From assembly GCA_016875515.1 (NCBI GenBank), contig VGRA01000196.1:1-5725 (forward strand): a stretch of 5,725 nucleotides of DNA, given 5' to 3'. The notes beneath the pieces were generated by a model that was given only the letters and a program-made list of their open reading frames with translations, was not told the origin of the DNA and did no database searches. A program made the translations under genes and the position numbers. Below are positions 5,058 to 5,725 of this stretch, one piece after another. Position 1 is the first letter of the stretch. Each line of letters opens with the position of its first letter. The DNA is from Deltaproteobacteria bacterium (lineage in GTDB: Bacteria > Myxococcota > Myxococcia > Myxococcales > Myxococcaceae).

Positions 5058-5725
5058 TCAAGGGGCTGCGCCCGTGAGCGCGCGCAGGCCCCACGAGGTG
5101 GCCAGGCCCAGCCAGGTGCCGAGCGCGTAGCCCATCAGCCCCGCGGTCATCCCGCTGGCGACCAGGTGGCGGTTGGCCAGGGACTTCGCCACCGGTCCCA
5201 CGAAGGGCGGGCCGAAGATGGTGGCCGTGGAGGTGATGAGGACGGTGTCCGCGTCAATGCGGAACAGCGCCGCGAGCAGCAGGTGCAGGGCGATGGCGCC
5301 GAACATGCAGCCGCACACCATGCCGAGCGCGGTGGCGCTCCCTCCCTGGAACGTCCGCGCATCCGCCAGCATGCCAATGGCCGCGCAGAAACACAGCATG
5401 AGGTACTCGCCGGTGGCGGTGCTGCCCGGCAGCGTGCGCAGGCGCGGGAGGAGCGAGCCCCCCAGCCCGGCCGCGGTGAGCCCCAGCATCACCGGGGCGG
5501 CCTCCAGCTTGCCGAAGGCGAGCCAGGCCAGGCCCGCCGTCACCCCGGCGCTCGCCGCCGCGAAGCCGAGCGCTTGGAGCACGTGCGTCCAGCGCGCAGG
5601 CACCTCCGCCGTCGCGGAGCCCTCCGCCTCTGCCTGCGTTCTCTCCGGGGCGGTGAACTTCGGCAGGAAGGTCCAGAGCGCCCGCTGGGCCACGCTCATG
5701 AGGAACAGCAGGTAGGCGGCGCCGG
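5058..5725 (-). CDS. DUF819-like multi-pass membrane protein, C-terminal part
   Basis: The stop is at 5058-5060 and the frame stays open to the right edge of the window, giving 221 residues. The ATG at 5699 is not a credible start, because in-frame codons upstream of it (reading GAAYLLFL then M) continue a hydrophobic helix. The gene therefore begins outside the window. After that helix comes a hydrophilic loop (PERTQAEAEGSATAEVPARW), then about six hydrophobic segments. Distinctive near the end are STATIFGPPFVGPVAKSLAN and GLMGYALGTWLGLA, resembling the conserved GPP and GYAxG motifs at the C-terminus of DUF819 proteins (YjcL-like, roughly 390-400 aa), so about half is visible. Function is not established; a transporter-like role is only a guess from topology. 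Two Cys-containing helices (LMLCFCAA and GMVCGCMFG) are visible. It lies upstream of the OmpA-domain lipoprotein on the same strand, and the promoter of the pair must be outside the window. Confidence 0.75.
   Translation of the reverse strand, partial: GAAYLLFLMSVAQRALWTFLPKFTAPERTQAEAEGSATAEVPARWTHVLQALGFAAASAGVTAGLAWLAFGKLEAAPVMLGLTAAGLGGSLLPRLRTLPGSTATGEYLMLCFCAAIGMLADARTFQGGSATALGMVCGCMFGAIALHLLLAALFRIDADTVLITSTATIFGPPFVGPVAKSLANRHLVASGMTAGLMGYALGTWLGLATSWGLRALTGAAP

Noticed and set aside
5697..5699. ATG at 5697-5699 (minus strand) as the start of the DUF819-like gene
   Set aside because: In-frame hydrophobic codons continue upstream to the window edge, so the visible part is only the C-terminal portion.

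Overview
The window is very GC-rich, with G or C at most third codon positions. Its gene types (a stand-alone SWIB-domain protein, a GlgX-type debranching enzyme, an Alx/TerC protein, ApaG and an OmpA-like lipoprotein) suggest a delta-proteobacterial genome of the Myxococcales type, probably Myxococcaceae or Archangiaceae. This placement is inferred from composition and from remembered family members, not from a search.

Layout. (1) Bases 1-212: the 3' end of a plus-strand SWIB-domain gene, followed by a convincing intrinsic terminator at 261-300. (2) Bases 346-4005: a tightly packed plus-strand block of a small unrecognised protein (74 aa), glycogen debranching enzyme GlgX, an Alx/TerC-family membrane protein, and ApaG. 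Each junction is a stop/start overlap (1, 4 and 1 nt), so the four are very probably one transcript with coupled translation. (3) Bases 4007-5725: two minus-strand genes, an OmpA/MotB-domain lipoprotein and, upstream of it, the C-terminal part of a DUF819-like multi-pass membrane protein that runs off the window. The two blocks meet tail to tail with one base between stop codons.

Function. GlgX trims alpha-1,6 branches from glycogen or limit dextrins. The Alx/TerC protein belongs to a family tied to manganese export. ApaG (CorD) has been linked in enterobacteria to cobalt tolerance and magnesium efflux. The TerC/ApaG pair could therefore form a small divalent-cation module behind a carbohydrate gene, but that link is inference. 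The minus-strand lipoprotein probably anchors the outer membrane to peptidoglycan.

I see no mobile element, CRISPR array, RNA gene, phage gene or toxin-antitoxin pair. Most of the window is ordinary chromosomal sequence. The points most worth checking are the small uncharacterised gene translationally coupled to glgX, a strand-skewed excess of the heptamer GGCAGAC that coincides with otherwise rare codons, and the tail-to-tail gene ends with no visible terminator.
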